From the NCBI RefSeq assembly GCF_947498825.1, contig NZ_CANMLV010000005.1:175191-239190 (forward strand): DNA of 64,000 nucleotides, given 5' to 3'. Each line of letters begins with the position of its first letter. Position 1 is the stretch's first letter. Position numbers and translations under genes: made by a program. Source of the DNA: an uncultured Cedecea sp. GTDB lineage: Bacteria > Pseudomonadota > Gammaproteobacteria > Enterobacterales > Enterobacteriaceae. Under the pieces are notes generated by a model that was given only the letters and a program-made list of their open reading frames with translations, made no database searches and was not told the origin of the DNA. This document shows, one piece after another, positions 17,819-28,472 of this stretch.

Positions 17819-18376
17819 TTAGTTATAAGTCAGAGTGAAGTTAGTTACACCACTGAATCTACCTAATGGAATGTTCTCAACTGTTGCTCCTGTGTCTCCA
17901 CGAACAAATGCACTATATAACAGTGTATTATTTCCATTCTGTAGAGTATTCACAGCCTGCTGTGAAGCAACATCATTGATATCGATACGCTCACCGTTAG
18001 AATCATTGATCTGAATCGCAACATTATTCTCGGCAGGAGCATTGATTGCCAGACCAGTAATACCCAACAGGCCATCGTCAAATGCAGATGAGGTACCAGT
18101 AAAGGCAACTGATACAGTCTGCGTTGCGCTTGATAATACGCAATCTTCTAACTCAATAGTAAATGGCTGAGCAGGGGAAGTACCACCACCGACCAAAGCT
18201 GAGTTAGCAATCTGGCCTAGAGGAACTGTCTGATCAATTGATTCCGGAGAAATTGAGCAAGGTGCACTAATGATTTCACCGGTAAAGGTAACTTTACCAC
18301 TACCTTGATTATCTGCAGCAAATGCAGAAGTAGCCATCACGCCAGACACCAGAGCAGCCAAAATAATCTTCTTCAT
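17819..18376 (-). CDS. Major fimbrial subunit (FimA-type pilin)
   Basis: This 185-residue pilin is first in the operon and most likely builds the shaft. Signal peptide MKKIILAALVSGVMATSAFA; mature start ADNQGSGKVTFTGEI; disulfide pair in SAPCSIS and LEDCVLS; ends VTNFTLTYN with penultimate Tyr. AGAGG precedes the ATG. It has the low-aromatic, Ala/Thr/Gly-rich composition typical of major pilins. No recombinase, papB/I-like regulator or invertible promoter is seen in the window. Confidence 0.92.
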   Translation of the reverse strand: MKKIILAALVSGVMATSAFAADNQGSGKVTFTGEIISAPCSISPESIDQTVPLGQIANSALVGGGTSPAQPFTIELEDCVLSSATQTVSVAFTGTSSAFDDGLLGITGLAINAPAENNVAIQINDSNGERIDINDVASQQAVNTLQNGNNTLLYSAFVRGDTGATVENIPLGRFSGVTNFTLTYN

Positions 18377-20507
18377 AATATTCCTCTACAATATGTTATA
18401 TTTCATCAATAGAAATAAATTATACAAAATGATTTTGTATTAAATAAATTACACCATGGGCATATAGACAACGAACAGCACAGCGTTTCATATAAAACAG
18501 TAAAGCTACCAGCAGCTAGCACTTGTTAATAATTGACAGATGCCAACTATTGCAAGCAGCCAGAATACCAACACAATAAAACAAGCCCTGTGTTTTAGGA
18601 TATGCAAAATATCGAGTCGGTAAAAACGTATAAACAATTACAAGATTGCGCCTTGATTTAAACAAATTTTTAGTAAGGTTAGATTCACTTTAAACACCTA
18701 TAAAAAATAAGTATCAAACGTCAATTTAACAATAACAATGTAATAAAAGATGATGCTTTCATTACTGATAAATAGTTAAAAAATACATTTAAATCAACCC
18801 TGAAATATCATTTTCATTTTAGCCTCTTTAACTTACGTTGCTAAAAATAAATTTAGCACATAATTTCAAACTGTCAAAAAATGTTACTCATTTTTTGCGT
18901 AAAAATAACCAAGCCCAAATAAAAATAAAAAAAATAAATAAAAATCAATCACTTAATGTGATTAAGATTATTCTCTCTTGCCATAATAACCATCACTTAC
19001 CAAAGATGTTTTTACCGTTCGCTTCAAAATCAGAAGCAGTCAAAAACTCGATGGAAGTAATGTTTCCTTCCAGCATTAACAATTTCATATCTTGATTCTA
19101 TTTGTGAACAGCTTAGTTCACTCGCTATCTGTAAGGTCTTACAGTTAAGTTAACTATTCATGTTTAAGTGCAACAGCATTACAAAACATCACTTAAAAAC
19201 ATTGAACCAGAATTTAGAACCAATTGACGAAAACTTCATTAGTTTATCAACCCAAATACGTGATCCAAGTCACACCATTCGACCTTTGCAGTGTAGTTAA
19301 ATAATATCGCCATTTTCTTGGCCTAGATCAATAAATTTTATTATTACAACGTTTTACTGGATGTTATAGGATTTATCTGTAGCCCAATTACCTATCTACA
19401 AATATGTTTTCAGATACAGATGTCGATTATCCGCGGGAATTCACTACTATATATAAGTATTTTTCTTACTGGTGACGATAACGAAGCATCCTGGTTTGAT
19501 GGCACGACAACATGCCATATGATAGCAATAATCAATAGTTTCCTTGTTTACCTGGCATGGATCCAAGAAACATAGTTAAGAAGACAATATGAAATCCACT
19601 GTTACACTGTCCAATGAGATGATTCGGTAGAGAGAATCGACAATTTTTAATACCCGCTGCTTTTTGCAATCAACATACGGCTATAGTGGTCTGTCGTTGT
19701 AGTGATAAGGGATCAGAGGACGTACAACACCGTGACGCAGATTATTTACCACTAACAAAGCAGGAGATATGGCAGTAACAGTATCAATTCGGGGTACAGT
19801 CAACAGTTGCTATAGTAAATCACCGGAACGGCTATAAATTCTGACAACGGGTGATATCGCTCCGTTTTTTTCGGGACTGAGCACCAGCCATGCTTAACCA
19901 GTCCTCCCATAAACCAACAGACTAGAGCGTCTCATTTTTCCGGAAGAACTTTACGCAGTGTCACAAGTTAGGGGAAACCGGAGATCAAGGTATTGCTCTG
20001 GCGATTTAGTAACGTCAGTATCACCAAGAGAATCTCTGAGGCAACAGCAGAATGGGACATCTATTAGATGTCTGAAAACAGAATGGGTATAGAAGCCTCT
20101 TCGCTAAATCAGTATAGCAATCATGAAGGCTTGAAATTGAATGAGTCAGCTAGTCAATATCGAGTCCACTACAGAGCCAGACTCAATACTATCGGTTCTT
20201 CTTTGCTATATGCGTTAATTTCTTAATCAGCTTAGATTCAATGACCACACTCACCGAGCAAGTACGAAGAATACCGCGAAATCCACGATACACAATTATT
20301 CAACCAATCAAGAAATCCTGTGGGGCTTACCATGACTGGCTAAAAGGCTGATTCTTTCCACCTAACCAGCCTTGCCCTGACATACTACCCCGAGAAGTCT
20401 TTCAAGGCTCAACCCCACTATAGGGTAGGAATGAGCCAAACTTTCAAGAAAACGCCAACAATCTATGATTAACTAAAAAATTAACCAACTGATTTATAAC
20501 TAAAAAA
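18377..20507. other. 2.1 kb region without recognisable genes
   Basis: The part next to the pilin gene (18377-19100) is very AT-rich, typical of H-NS-bound fimbrial promoters. From about 19600 to 20440 base composition is ordinary but every frame is broken. I found no tRNA, IS ends or recognisable protein remnant. A 22-codon ORF at about 19770 (MAVTVSIRGTVNS) has AGGAG upstream but no other support. The region may be decayed coding DNA at the right edge of the accessory block. Confidence 0.5.
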
Positions 20508-21041
20508 TCAGAACGGAATGTCGTCGTCAAAGTCCATTGGTGGTTCATTAGACGGTGCAGGTGCTGCATTCTGTTGTTGCGGGCGAGATTGCGCGCCGCC
20601 GCTGAACTGATTGCTTGCCTGTGGCTGCTGTGGCTGGCCCCAACCACCTTGTTGCTGGCCTGCATTACCACCAGCAGGTGCTCCACCGCCCTGACGACCA
20701 CCCAGCATTTGCATGGTGCCGCCAACGTTAACCACAACTTCGGTTGTATATTTTTCAACACCAGCCTGGTCGGTCCATTTACGGGTTTGCAAAGCACCTT
20801 CTATATAGACCTGGGAACCTTTACGCAGATATTCACCCGCGACTTCGGCAAGTTTGCCGAACAGCACGACACGGTGCCATTCCGTTTTTTCTTTGGTTTC
20901 GCCGGTTTGCTTGTCACGCCAGGACTCTGAAGTGGCCAGAGTGATGTTAGCAACAGCACCACCGTTTGGCATATAGCGTACTTCTGGATCCTGACCAAGA
21001 TTCCCGACGAGAATCACTTTGTTTACGCCTCTGCTGGCCAT
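20508..21041 (-). CDS. ssb: Single-stranded DNA-binding protein
   Basis: This 177-residue SSB has the N-terminal OB fold ([52 protein letters not shown]; about 1-112), a long Gly/Gln/Pro-rich linker and the acidic tip MDFDDDIPF that recruits repair and replication partners. AGGAGA lies before the ATG. It is divergent from uvrA with a LexA box in the shared promoter region, as in E. coli. Confidence 0.98.
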   Translation of the reverse strand: MASRGVNKVILVGNLGQDPEVRYMPNGGAVANITLATSESWRDKQTGETKEKTEWHRVVLFGKLAEVAGEYLRKGSQVYIEGALQTRKWTDQAGVEKYTTEVVVNVGGTMQMLGGRQGGGAPAGGNAGQQQGGWGQPQQPQASNQFSGGAQSRPQQQNAAPAPSNEPPMDFDDDIPF

Positions 21042-21167
21042 ATTCGTCTCTCCTGGGATATGTAATAAATAGTCTAAACGATCAATTCTATCATGCTACC
21101 GCCGATGTTTATAGCTGGGAGCAACATTCCAACAGTTGTCATGATGATACATTATTTCATCAAACCA

Positions 21168-21183
21168 CTGGATATTCATTCAG
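21168..21183 (+). promoter_or_regulatory. LexA (SOS) box between ssb and uvrA
   Basis: CTG-N10-CAG with an AT-rich centre (GATATTCATT) lies in the divergent ssb-uvrA promoter region, 86 bases before the uvrA start. The E. coli uvrA/ssb box sits in the equivalent place. Confidence 0.88.
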
Positions 21184-21268
21184 CTTTTATTATGCCATAA
21201 TAAATCACTAAGGCCTTCGGTGGTGCAATCGGCACCAGCCACACATCATTATCGTTCGGGAAAGGTGA

Positions 21269-24094
21269 ATGGATAAGATAGAAGTACGGGGCGCCCGCAC
21301 CCATAATCTCAAAAATATCAACCTCGTCATCCCGCGTGACAAACTTATCGTTGTCACCGGACTTTCGGGGTCGGGTAAATCATCACTGGCATTCGATACA
21401 CTGTATGCTGAAGGCCAGCGACGTTACGTTGAGTCACTTTCTGCTTATGCGCGCCAGTTCCTGTCGCTGATGGAAAAACCTGATGTCGACCATATTGAAG
21501 GTCTGTCACCGGCAATTTCCATTGAACAGAAATCGACCTCTCACAACCCACGTTCAACTGTGGGAACCATCACTGAAGTGCATGATTATCTGCGCTTACT
21601 GTATGCCCGTGTCGGTGAACCACGCTGTCCTGATCACGATATTCCGTTAGCAGCGCAGACCGTCAGTCAGATGGTGGATAACGTGCTGGCGCAGCCTGAA
21701 GGCCGTCGCTTGATGTTGCTGGCACCTATCATTAAAGACAGGAAAGGTGAACACTCCAAAACGCTGGAAAATCTGGCAGGCCAGGGGTATATCCGGGCGC
21801 GTATTGATGGCGAAGTCTGCGATCTGTCCGATCCACCAAAACTAGAGTTACAGAAGAAACACACTATAGAAGTGGTGGTTGATCGTTTTAAAGTCCGGGA
21901 AGATATTAGTCAGCGTCTGGCCGAGTCATTTGAAACGGCTCTGGAACTGTCTGGCGGTTCTGCTGTTGTGGCTGATATGGATGATCCACAAGCAGAAGAA
22001 ATGCTGTTTTCTGCCAATTTTGCCTGCCCTGTCTGCGGCTACAGTATGCGTGAGTTAGAACCGCGTCTGTTTTCCTTTAATAACCCGGCTGGAGCCTGCC
22101 CAACCTGTGACGGTCTGGGCGTACAACAGTATTTCGATCCTGACAGAGTCGTACAGAATACCGATCTTTCGCTGGCCGGTGGCGCTATTCGGGGTTGGGA
22201 TCGCCGTAACTTCTACTATTTCACGATGTTACGCTCCCTGGCAGACCACTATAAATTTGATGTTGAGACCCCGTGGAATGAACTGAGCAGTGCTGTAAAG
22301 CAAGTAGTGCTACATGGTTCAGGTAAAGAGACCATCGAATTTAACTATATGAACGATCGGGGGGATACTTCCGTACGTCGTCATCCATTCGAAGGCGTTC
22401 TAAATAATATGGAACGTCGCTATAAAGAGACAGAATCTTCAGCGGTACGTGAAGAGCTGGCAAAATACGTTAGCAGCCGCCCTTGTAACAGTTGTGGGGG
22501 AACGCGTCTGCGTCGCGAAGCTCGCCATGTGTTTATCGAAAATACCGCGCTACCGACGATTTCCGATATGAGCATCGGTCATGCGATGGAATTCTTCCAG
22601 AACATGAAACTCAGCGGTCAGCGTGCACAGATTGCTGAAAAAGTGCTGAAAGAGATCGGCGACCGCCTGCGGTTCTTAGTCAATGTTGGTCTGAATTATC
22701 TGTCGCTTTCTCGTTCAGCAGAAACCCTGTCCGGAGGAGAGGCTCAACGTATTCGTCTGGCAAGCCAGATTGGTGCCGGTTTAGTCGGTGTGATGTATGT
22801 TCTGGATGAACCTTCTATCGGCCTGCATCAGCGTGATAATGAACGCTTGCTGGAAACACTGATTCACCTGCGTAATCTGGGAAACACGGTGATTGTGGTT
22901 GAGCATGATGAAGATGCCATTCGTGCTGCAGACCATATTATTGATATCGGCCCGGGGGCAGGAGTGCACGGCGGCCAGGTGGTTGCTGAAGGTACCATGA
23001 ACGATATCATGGCCGTATCTGAGTCTCTGACCGGGCAGTATTTGAGCGGTAAGCGCCAGATTGCTGTACCAGCACAACGCGTCAGCGCTGACCCACAGAA
23101 AGTCCTGAAACTGATTGGTGCCAAAGGTAATAACCTTAAAGATGTTACCTTAACGTTACCCGTAGGGCTGCTTACCTGTGTGACGGGGGTTTCGGGTTCG
23201 GGGAAATCGACGCTGATTAATGACACATTATTCCCGCTTGCCCAGCGTCAGTTAAACGGGGCCACTATCATTGAGCCCGCTCCTTACCGTGATATCCAGG
23301 GGCTGGAACATTTCGATAAAGTCATTGATATTGACCAGAGCCCGATTGGCCGCACGCCTCGCTCTAACCCTGCAACCTATACCGGCGTCTTTACTCCGGT
23401 ACGCGAACTGTTTGCAGGTGTTCCGGAATCACGTGCGCGTGGTTATACACCAGGTCGGTTTAGCTTTAACGTACGTGGCGGGCGCTGTGAAGCCTGTCAG
23501 GGTGATGGCGTAATCAAAGTCGAAATGCACTTCCTGCCGGATATCTATGTCCCTTGTGACCAGTGTAAAGGTAAGCGCTATAACCGTGAAACGCTGGAAA
23601 TTAAATATAAAGGCAAGAGCATTCACGAAGTGCTGGATATGACCATTGAAGATGCGAGAGCATTTTTTGATGCGGTTCCAGCGCTGGCGCGTAAGCTACA
23701 GACACTGATTGATGTCGGTCTGTCTTATATTCGCCTGGGACAATCAGCCACTACGCTGTCCGGTGGTGAAGCCCAACGCGTAAAACTGGCGCGTGAGCTC
23801 TCTAAACGTGGTACCGGACAGACGCTCTATATTCTCGATGAGCCCACAACAGGGCTGCATTTTGCTGATATTCAGCAATTACTGGAAGTGCTGCATCAGC
23901 TGCGTGACCAAGGTAATACCATCGTGGTAATTGAGCATAATCTGGATGTGATTAAAACCGCAGACTGGATTGTTGATCTCGGTCCAGAAGGCGGAAGCGG
24001 TGGCGGTGAAATTCTCGTCTCTGGCACACCAGAAACGGTTGCAGAATGTGAAGCTTCACATACCGCACGGTTCCTCAAACCTTTACTTGCCTGA
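21269..24094 (+). CDS. uvrA: Excinuclease ABC subunit A
   Basis: This 941-residue UvrA recognises bulky DNA lesions and loads UvrB in nucleotide excision repair. Two ABC ATPase modules are visible: Walker [10 protein letters not shown] at 31-39 with signature [13 protein letters not shown] near 489; and GVSGSGKST near 641 with [13 protein letters not shown] near 831. Zinc modules CPVCGYS...CPTCDG, near 252-281, and CEACQGDG...CDQCKG, near 740-770, are intact. Length equals the E. coli protein within one residue. SOS control is expected from the upstream LexA box. Confidence 0.99.
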   Translation: MDKIEVRGARTHNLKNINLVIPRDKLIVVTGLSGSGKSSLAFDTLYAEGQRRYVESLSAYARQFLSLMEKPDVDHIEGLSPAISIEQKSTSHNPRSTVGTITEVHDYLRLLYARVGEPRCPDHDIPLAAQTVSQMVDNVLAQPEGRRLMLLAPIIKDRKGEHSKTLENLAGQGYIRARIDGEVCDLSDPPKLELQKKHTIEVVVDRFKVREDISQRLAESFETALELSGGSAVVADMDDPQAEEMLFSANFACPVCGYSMRELEPRLFSFNNPAGACPTCDGLGVQQYFDPDRVVQNTDLSLAGGAIRGWDRRNFYYFTMLRSLADHYKFDVETPWNELSSAVKQVVLHGSGKETIEFNYMNDRGDTSVRRHPFEGVLNNMERRYKETESSAVREELAKYVSSRPCNSCGGTRLRREARHVFIENTALPTISDMSIGHAMEFFQNMKLSGQRAQIAEKVLKEIGDRLRFLVNVGLNYLSLSRSAETLSGGEAQRIRLASQIGAGLVGVMYVLDEPSIGLHQRDNERLLETLIHLRNLGNTVIVVEHDEDAIRAADHIIDIGPGAGVHGGQVVAEGTMNDIMAVSESLTGQYLSGKRQIAVPAQRVSADPQKVLKLIGAKGNNLKDVTLTLPVGLLTCVTGVSGSGKSTLINDTLFPLAQRQLNGATIIEPAPYRDIQGLEHFDKVIDIDQSPIGRTPRSNPATYTGVFTPVRELFAGVPESRARGYTPGRFSFNVRGGRCEACQGDGVIKVEMHFLPDIYVPCDQCKGKRYNRETLEIKYKGKSIHEVLDMTIEDARAFFDAVPALARKLQTLIDVGLSYIRLGQSATTLSGGEAQRVKLARELSKRGTGQTLYILDEPTTGLHFADIQQLLEVLHQLRDQGNTIVVIEHNLDVIKTADWIVDLGPEGGSGGGEILVSGTPETVAECEASHTARFLKPLLA

Positions 24095-24100
24095 TTAGCC

Positions 24101-24134
24101 TGCCCCTTACTGTCATGTCTTGCAGTAAGGGGCA
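24101..24134. terminator. Convergent hairpin between uvrA and the Cof hydrolase gene
   Basis: A perfect 12-bp stem (24101-24112 with 24123-24134) lies between convergent genes. T tracts are weak on both sides, so it may act as an mRNA 3' end structure. Confidence 0.7.
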
Positions 24135-24147
24135 ATTCACGCCTTTT

Positions 24148-24963
24148 CTATGCTCGCGAAATAGCCCAGTTAACCGCCACTGCAACTCCGTGCTGATTGT
24201 TATCACTTGTCACAAAGGTCGCGGCTTTTTTCAAGCGCTCAACTGCATTGCCCATGGCGATTTTAATGCCTGCAATATTAAACATCGGCAAATCATTATG
24301 CTGGTCGCCAATCGCAATAATATCCTGTTCGACAAGATTAAGGCGTTGTTTAATAAATGCCACGGCATGCCCTTTATCAATTCCTGTCGGCTGAATATCA
24401 ATATAGTTCTCACCCGTAGCCATGCTGCTAAAACCTGCTGGCATATCTTCCGCTAACGTCTGCTGATATTTCAGGATGCTCTCTTTATCGCCACAGACCG
24501 TGATTTTACAAATATCAGAAGCCTGATAAATTTCCGCCTGAGTCGATTGCTGCAAAGGTAAACCAAACACTTTAGCTTCATATTCCGTAAAGGAAGACAG
24601 TGGTTTATGTGCAGGATAGATAAGCTCAGTGGCAGTAAAAAAGTGATGAGGATATTTATACAGGCCGACAGCGCTATTAATATCACGCATATCCATGCTA
24701 TTCATAAGCCCTTCAAATAATATTACATCTTCTTTCGTATCAAATACCTGACTGCCATTAAAACCTGCTACATAACGCACCAGAGAGAGGACTTGCTGCT
24801 CTTCCAGGAGTTTTAGCAAGGTTACCAGTGGACGCGCCGAACACACGATAACCTCACCACCCGTATGGTCAATAAAATCAGCCAGTGATTGGCGATTCTC
24901 TTCACTAATTTGCCCGGCAGAATTGAGCAATGTTCCGTCCATATCGATAGCTAATAATTTCAT
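24148..24963 (-). CDS. Cof-type HAD-IIB family sugar-phosphatase
   Basis: This 271-residue HAD phosphatase has motif I LLAIDMDGTLLN (nucleophile Asp8 and acid/base Asp10), motif II VCSARPL with FNGSQVFD, motif III Lys in GIDKGHAVAF and motif IV AIGDQHNDLPMF. It is similar in size and layout to YidA and other Cof proteins, which dephosphorylate sugar phosphates in the cytoplasm. The specific substrate is unknown. ATG 24963 is preferred over TTG 24978 because GGAA lies about eight bases upstream. Confidence 0.9.
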   Translation of the reverse strand: MKLLAIDMDGTLLNSAGQISEENRQSLADFIDHTGGEVIVCSARPLVTLLKLLEEQQVLSLVRYVAGFNGSQVFDTKEDVILFEGLMNSMDMRDINSAVGLYKYPHHFFTATELIYPAHKPLSSFTEYEAKVFGLPLQQSTQAEIYQASDICKITVCGDKESILKYQQTLAEDMPAGFSSMATGENYIDIQPTGIDKGHAVAFIKQRLNLVEQDIIAIGDQHNDLPMFNIAGIKIAMGNAVERLKKAATFVTSDNNQHGVAVAVNWAISRA

Positions 24964-25335
24964 GGTATTGATTTCCAATCAGGGGAAATATCCCCACTAA
25001 GAGAGTTAAATAACCGTACAAATTCTATGACTGTAAATAAATTTCAAATATTGAGATCATTATTTATACCCAAAATAATTCGAGTTGCTTGTAGGCACCC
25101 AGTTCAGCCCGTCGATGAGCATAGATAAACTATGTGATTCGGCGGGCTGGACGCAGGTAACACCCAAGCAACTTGAAGTATGACGGGTATATAACCAGAA
25201 TAATATTACCGCAGATTCAAAAACATAGCGAAACTGACAATAATCATCTTCACATTTTAATAACACATACTCTAAATAATCCGCGAGGTCTTAACGTAGG
25301 CGACAACCAGGCGGATTAAGTATGGCAGACTTAAC
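24964..25335. other. Gap holding an ERIC element
   Basis: The gap between two minus-strand genes carries one complete ERIC-type element (25065-25191) and AT-rich flanks. No further gene is seen. Confidence 0.6.
25065..25191. repeat. ERIC/IRU intergenic repeat, complete copy
   Basis: This 127-base imperfect palindrome runs from TATACCC to GGGTATA, with outer arms AATAATTCGAGTTGCTTG and CAAGCAACTTGAAGTATGACG and a centre resembling the ERIC core. ERIC elements are about 127 bases. A near-identical architecture occurs at 50986-51112. Confidence 0.85.
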
Positions 25336-26925
25336 CTATTCAGCTACTGCCGCAGATTGTTCTTGCTTTACGACCGCTTTAAACCGGTTTGCTACCAGTG
25401 TAGTAACACAGGTCAGCACCATCACGACTGTCATAATAATGGCCATATTCACCGTATCGTTGGACATAAAGGGTGAGACAAAAGCCGGGACATAGGCAAT
25501 ACCCATAACATTGAAATAGCCCAGCATCATGCCCCCCAGTCCTGAGAACAGAATGGCGGCGATAAACACCACTTTATTGGCAAACATAAATGGATAAGCC
25601 GACTCAACGAAGGTCCCGAATCCAAGGTTAATCAACAGCCCAGGTGTGGCAACGGCTGCTTCGCTTTTATCACGGGGAGCAATCACATTCGCCAAATTAA
25701 TACCTGCAGCAACCATCACCAGTCCAACCATATCCACGGCACCGAGGAAGCTAACACCGGTTTTTTCCATCTCCAGCAGAACCAGTGGCAGGATAACGGC
25801 ATGATAAACGCCCGCCAGAATAGCAGGCCAGATAACCAGACCTGCCAGCAGACCGGCAAGAATTGGACTGTAAGCCAGGGTAGCAGCCAGGGCGTCTTTA
25901 ATGTAATCGCCCACGACCAACGCCAGCGGGCTGAGCAGATAAAACATAATTAAACCCGCAGCCAGCCCCGATATCCCCCCGGCAACAATATTGACGGTGG
26001 TGGTCGGAAAGCGCCAGCTCAGACAGAGTTCAAACAGATAACGAACAAAGATACCCGCCAGTAAACCACCGACAATCCCGCCAATTACCCCCCCTTCGAC
26101 CGAAAGAACCCCGGCAATAATCCCGGAAACAATCGAGACTTCATCTAACTCAGAAACCTGCTTGGCAGCCAGAACGGCAACCAGCACAGGCAGTGCTTTA
26201 AGCATAATTTCAAAGACATCTTTGAGTTTTTCAAATCCAGGAATATGACTGGCCGCCAGTACTATCGCCATGGCAATAAATCCTGGCAAAGCGGGGATCA
26301 TAATGCCGCGGATATTGCAGCGCTGCATCAGACTCTTATTTGAGCGCTGGCTACCCGACATATCTCCGGACAGATTAGGACGATATTTAATGCCCCAGTG
26401 TTTCGCCAGAGAAGCAACAAAGGAAACCGCGCGGGTTCGGTTAGTGGTTCCTGTTGTTCCTGAGGTTGCAATGACTTTTGCGCCCGTTGCGGCGATTAAT
26501 GCCATTGATGTCCCTCCGGTTCCAACCACTGGTAGCTGGATTTCAGCGGCTGCCTGAAAGACTTGCTGATTAGCGCTGGTCGGGTCAGCACTCATCACGA
26601 TTATGCCATCAATATTGCCGTTGCGAATTTCCCGGGCAATGCGGGCATCCATCTCTTTAGCGGCATCATTGACGGCCGACAACGCCCCTGCAAACGTACG
26701 TTTTGGTGATGTTCCATTGCCGTCAGGCAGACTATAGAGGCTGGCAGGTGTCGTCAGTTTGACGCCATCCATTGATGCTTCGGCTGCGATAAACTGTACC
26801 GCTGCAACTTCAAGGCCTGCGGCATCACACTGAACATAAATCTCTGCCAGTAATTTTTCAGGAAAAGATCCACCGAGATTATAAAGATTCCCTCCACTGC
26901 TCCCGATAATGGCAATTTTTTTCAT
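25336..26925 (-). CDS. PTS EIIC-like membrane protein with N-terminal soluble domain
   Basis: This 529-residue protein has two parts. Residues 1 to about 190 form a soluble alpha/beta domain (KKIAIIGSSGGNLYNLGG, IIVMSADPTSANQQVFQAA, VVGTGGTSMALIAATGAKV). Residues about 205-515 hold some ten hydrophobic segments similar to fructose-type EIIC permeases (GLAAGLIMFYLLSPLALVVG, INLGFGTFVESAYPFMFANK). No EIIA histidine or EIIB cysteine signature is visible, so phosphotransfer partners would have to come from elsewhere. Transport of a sugar or other small molecule is inferred. I do not recognise a named gene. It occupies the aphA position of E. coli. Confidence 0.6.
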   Translation of the reverse strand: MKKIAIIGSSGGNLYNLGGSFPEKLLAEIYVQCDAAGLEVAAVQFIAAEASMDGVKLTTPASLYSLPDGNGTSPKRTFAGALSAVNDAAKEMDARIAREIRNGNIDGIIVMSADPTSANQQVFQAAAEIQLPVVGTGGTSMALIAATGAKVIATSGTTGTTNRTRAVSFVASLAKHWGIKYRPNLSGDMSGSQRSNKSLMQRCNIRGIMIPALPGFIAMAIVLAASHIPGFEKLKDVFEIMLKALPVLVAVLAAKQVSELDEVSIVSGIIAGVLSVEGGVIGGIVGGLLAGIFVRYLFELCLSWRFPTTTVNIVAGGISGLAAGLIMFYLLSPLALVVGDYIKDALAATLAYSPILAGLLAGLVIWPAILAGVYHAVILPLVLLEMEKTGVSFLGAVDMVGLVMVAAGINLANVIAPRDKSEAAVATPGLLINLGFGTFVESAYPFMFANKVVFIAAILFSGLGGMMLGYFNVMGIAYVPAFVSPFMSNDTVNMAIIMTVVMVLTCVTTLVANRFKAVVKQEQSAAVAE

Positions 26926-27219
26926 ATCGTTCTCTTAGATAAGATGTTCTTTTGAGCAGGTCTTTGTTTTGTATCTTTTTGAAAATAAGACAAAAAAAAC
27001 CGACAAAAAGACATTAGTTTTATAAAATTTTTAAAATGAATAACGAGGATATAACACGATGATTAAATAAGGGAATCAGTTATTAATAATCATTAACAAT
27101 GCCAGAACAACATCATTAACACTAATGCCTACTGATGAATAGCGGTAAATAATGGCAGAGAATAAGTCAGAGATAATAAGCCCTTGTTACCGCAGTAATA
27201 AGAGCTTATCCGTCGCAAC
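26926..27219. other. AT-rich gap between tyrB and the EIIC-like gene
   Basis: No gene is seen. An imperfect inverted repeat (27176-27181 with 27204-27209, plus inner pairs) just after tyrB could be its terminator, with a poor T tract. The promoter of the EIIC-like gene must lie near 26940-27010. Confidence 0.45.
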
Positions 27220-28413
27220 TTACATTACAGCGGCAAAAGCCTGCGCTACGCGCTGTACGTTATTGTGATTAAGACCCGCGACGCACATACGACCGCTGGC
27301 GATCAGATAGATACCAAACTCTTCCCGTAATCTGTCTACTTGCGCAGCACTCAATCCGGTGTAGCTAAACATACCGCGCTGTTGTAGCAGATAATCGAAG
27401 TTACGATCGGGGATTTCTGCTTTCAGTACATCCACCAACACCTGACGCATTTCCAGAATACGGACACGCATCTGCTCAACTTCGGCCAGCCAGCTGGCTG
27501 TCAGTTGCTCGTCATTCAATACTGTCGCGACAACTTGAGCACCAAAATTCGGTGGGCTGGAGTAATTACGACGCACTGCCGCTTTCAGCTGTCCCAGCAC
27601 ACGCTCGGCTGCGTCCGAATCTTCACAGACGACAGATAAACCGCCAACACGCTCACCATACAGAGAGAAGATCTTAGAAAATGAGTTGCTGACCAGTGCC
27701 GGTAAACCCGCATCAGCAATCGCCCGAATAGCATAGGCATCCTGCTCCATACCTGCACCAAAGCCCTGATAAGCAATATCAAGGAAAGGGATCACATTAC
27801 GGGCCTTCAATACTTCGATAACCGCATCCCACTGACTATTAGTCAAGTCAGCCCCGGTCGGGTTATGGCAGCAAGGATGCAGCAAGACAATGCTTTGCTC
27901 AGGTAAACCGTTCAGCGTTTCCAGCAGCGCATCGAAACGAACCCCTTTGCTCTCGTCATCAAACCAAGGGTAGGTATTTACTGTAAAACCGGCCCCGGAG
28001 AAAATGGCAATATGGTTTTCCCAGGTCGGGTTGCTGACCCAAACCTGTGAGTCAGGAAAATAGGTTTTCAGGAAGTCAGCACCCACTTTCAAGGCCCCCG
28101 AACCACCCAGAGTCTGAATGGTAGCGATACGGCCTTCACGTAACGCCCGGTTATCGCTGCCGAATAATAACGGCGCAATGGCGGAACGATAGCCACTTAA
28201 ACCTTCCATTGGCAGATAAAGAGAAGCCCCGTGTGGTGCGGCATTGAGTTTTTCTTCTGCGGCAGCAACTGCCTGAAGCTGAGGAATCGTCCCCTCTGCG
28301 TCGTAATAGAGGCCAATGCTCAGGTTTACCTTATCCGAACGCGGGTCTGATTTGAAACGTTCCATCAACGACAGGATGGGGTCGCCTGCATAGGCGTCAA
28401 CTTTTTGAAACAC
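27220..28413 (-). CDS. tyrB: Aromatic amino acid aminotransferase
   Basis: This PLP enzyme performs the last transamination to tyrosine and phenylalanine and also acts on leucine. The start is GTG 28413 ([14 protein letters not shown]), with AGGAG nine bases upstream; this gives 397 residues, exactly the E. coli length. A longer frame to 28452 has no support. The cofactor lysine is in [18 protein letters not shown] (about 247), and the substrate-binding Arg is in the C-terminal SGRMCVAGL. It lies 59 bases downstream of alr on the same strand with a striking 13-bp inverted repeat between them. Confidence 0.97.
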   Translation of the reverse strand: MFQKVDAYAGDPILSLMERFKSDPRSDKVNLSIGLYYDAEGTIPQLQAVAAAEEKLNAAPHGASLYLPMEGLSGYRSAIAPLLFGSDNRALREGRIATIQTLGGSGALKVGADFLKTYFPDSQVWVSNPTWENHIAIFSGAGFTVNTYPWFDDESKGVRFDALLETLNGLPEQSIVLLHPCCHNPTGADLTNSQWDAVIEVLKARNVIPFLDIAYQGFGAGMEQDAYAIRAIADAGLPALVSNSFSKIFSLYGERVGGLSVVCEDSDAAERVLGQLKAAVRRNYSSPPNFGAQVVATVLNDEQLTASWLAEVEQMRVRILEMRQVLVDVLKAEIPDRNFDYLLQQRGMFSYTGLSAAQVDRLREEFGIYLIASGRMCVAGLNHNNVQRVAQAFAAVM

Positions 28414-28424
28414 TTTGGGGTTCT

Positions 28425-28463
28425 CCTGGTTTACAGTCGTGTGCCTCACCACTGTAAACCAGG
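28425..28463 (-). promoter_or_regulatory. 13-bp perfect inverted repeat covering the tyrB ribosome binding site
   Basis: CCTGGTTTACAGT (28425-28437) and ACTGTAAACCAGG (28451-28463) are perfectly inverted around a 13-base spacer that can itself fold. Read on the minus strand, the second arm includes AGG of the tyrB AGGAG. It could be an alr terminator stem, a translation-controlling hairpin or an operator. The TGTAAA/TTTACA elements recall TyrR boxes, but their order and spacing differ from the consensus. Confidence 0.75.
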
Positions 28464-28472
28464 CAGGGACAA

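Noticed and set aside
18377..18840. Invertible (fim/mrp-type) promoter switch before the major pilin gene
   Set aside because: No flanking inverted repeats of the known kind and no tyrosine recombinase gene were found in the window.
18838..19095. 85-codon open frame in AT-rich DNA before the fimbrial operon
   Set aside because: It begins with TTG, has no ribosome binding site, and its Asn/Lys/Ile-rich composition simply mirrors AT-rich DNA.
19770..19838. 22-codon ORF with AGGAG upstream
   Set aside because: No promoter, terminator or codon bias supports it, unlike the ORF at 49037.
25060..25266. 68-codon minus-strand open frame
   Set aside because: Most of it is the ERIC palindrome; a similar frame appears in the second ERIC copy.
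28425..28463. Canonical TyrR box pair at tyrB
   Set aside because: The consensus TGTAAA-N6-TTTACA is not met: the elements are in the opposite order and 25 bases apart. I list it as an inverted repeat only.
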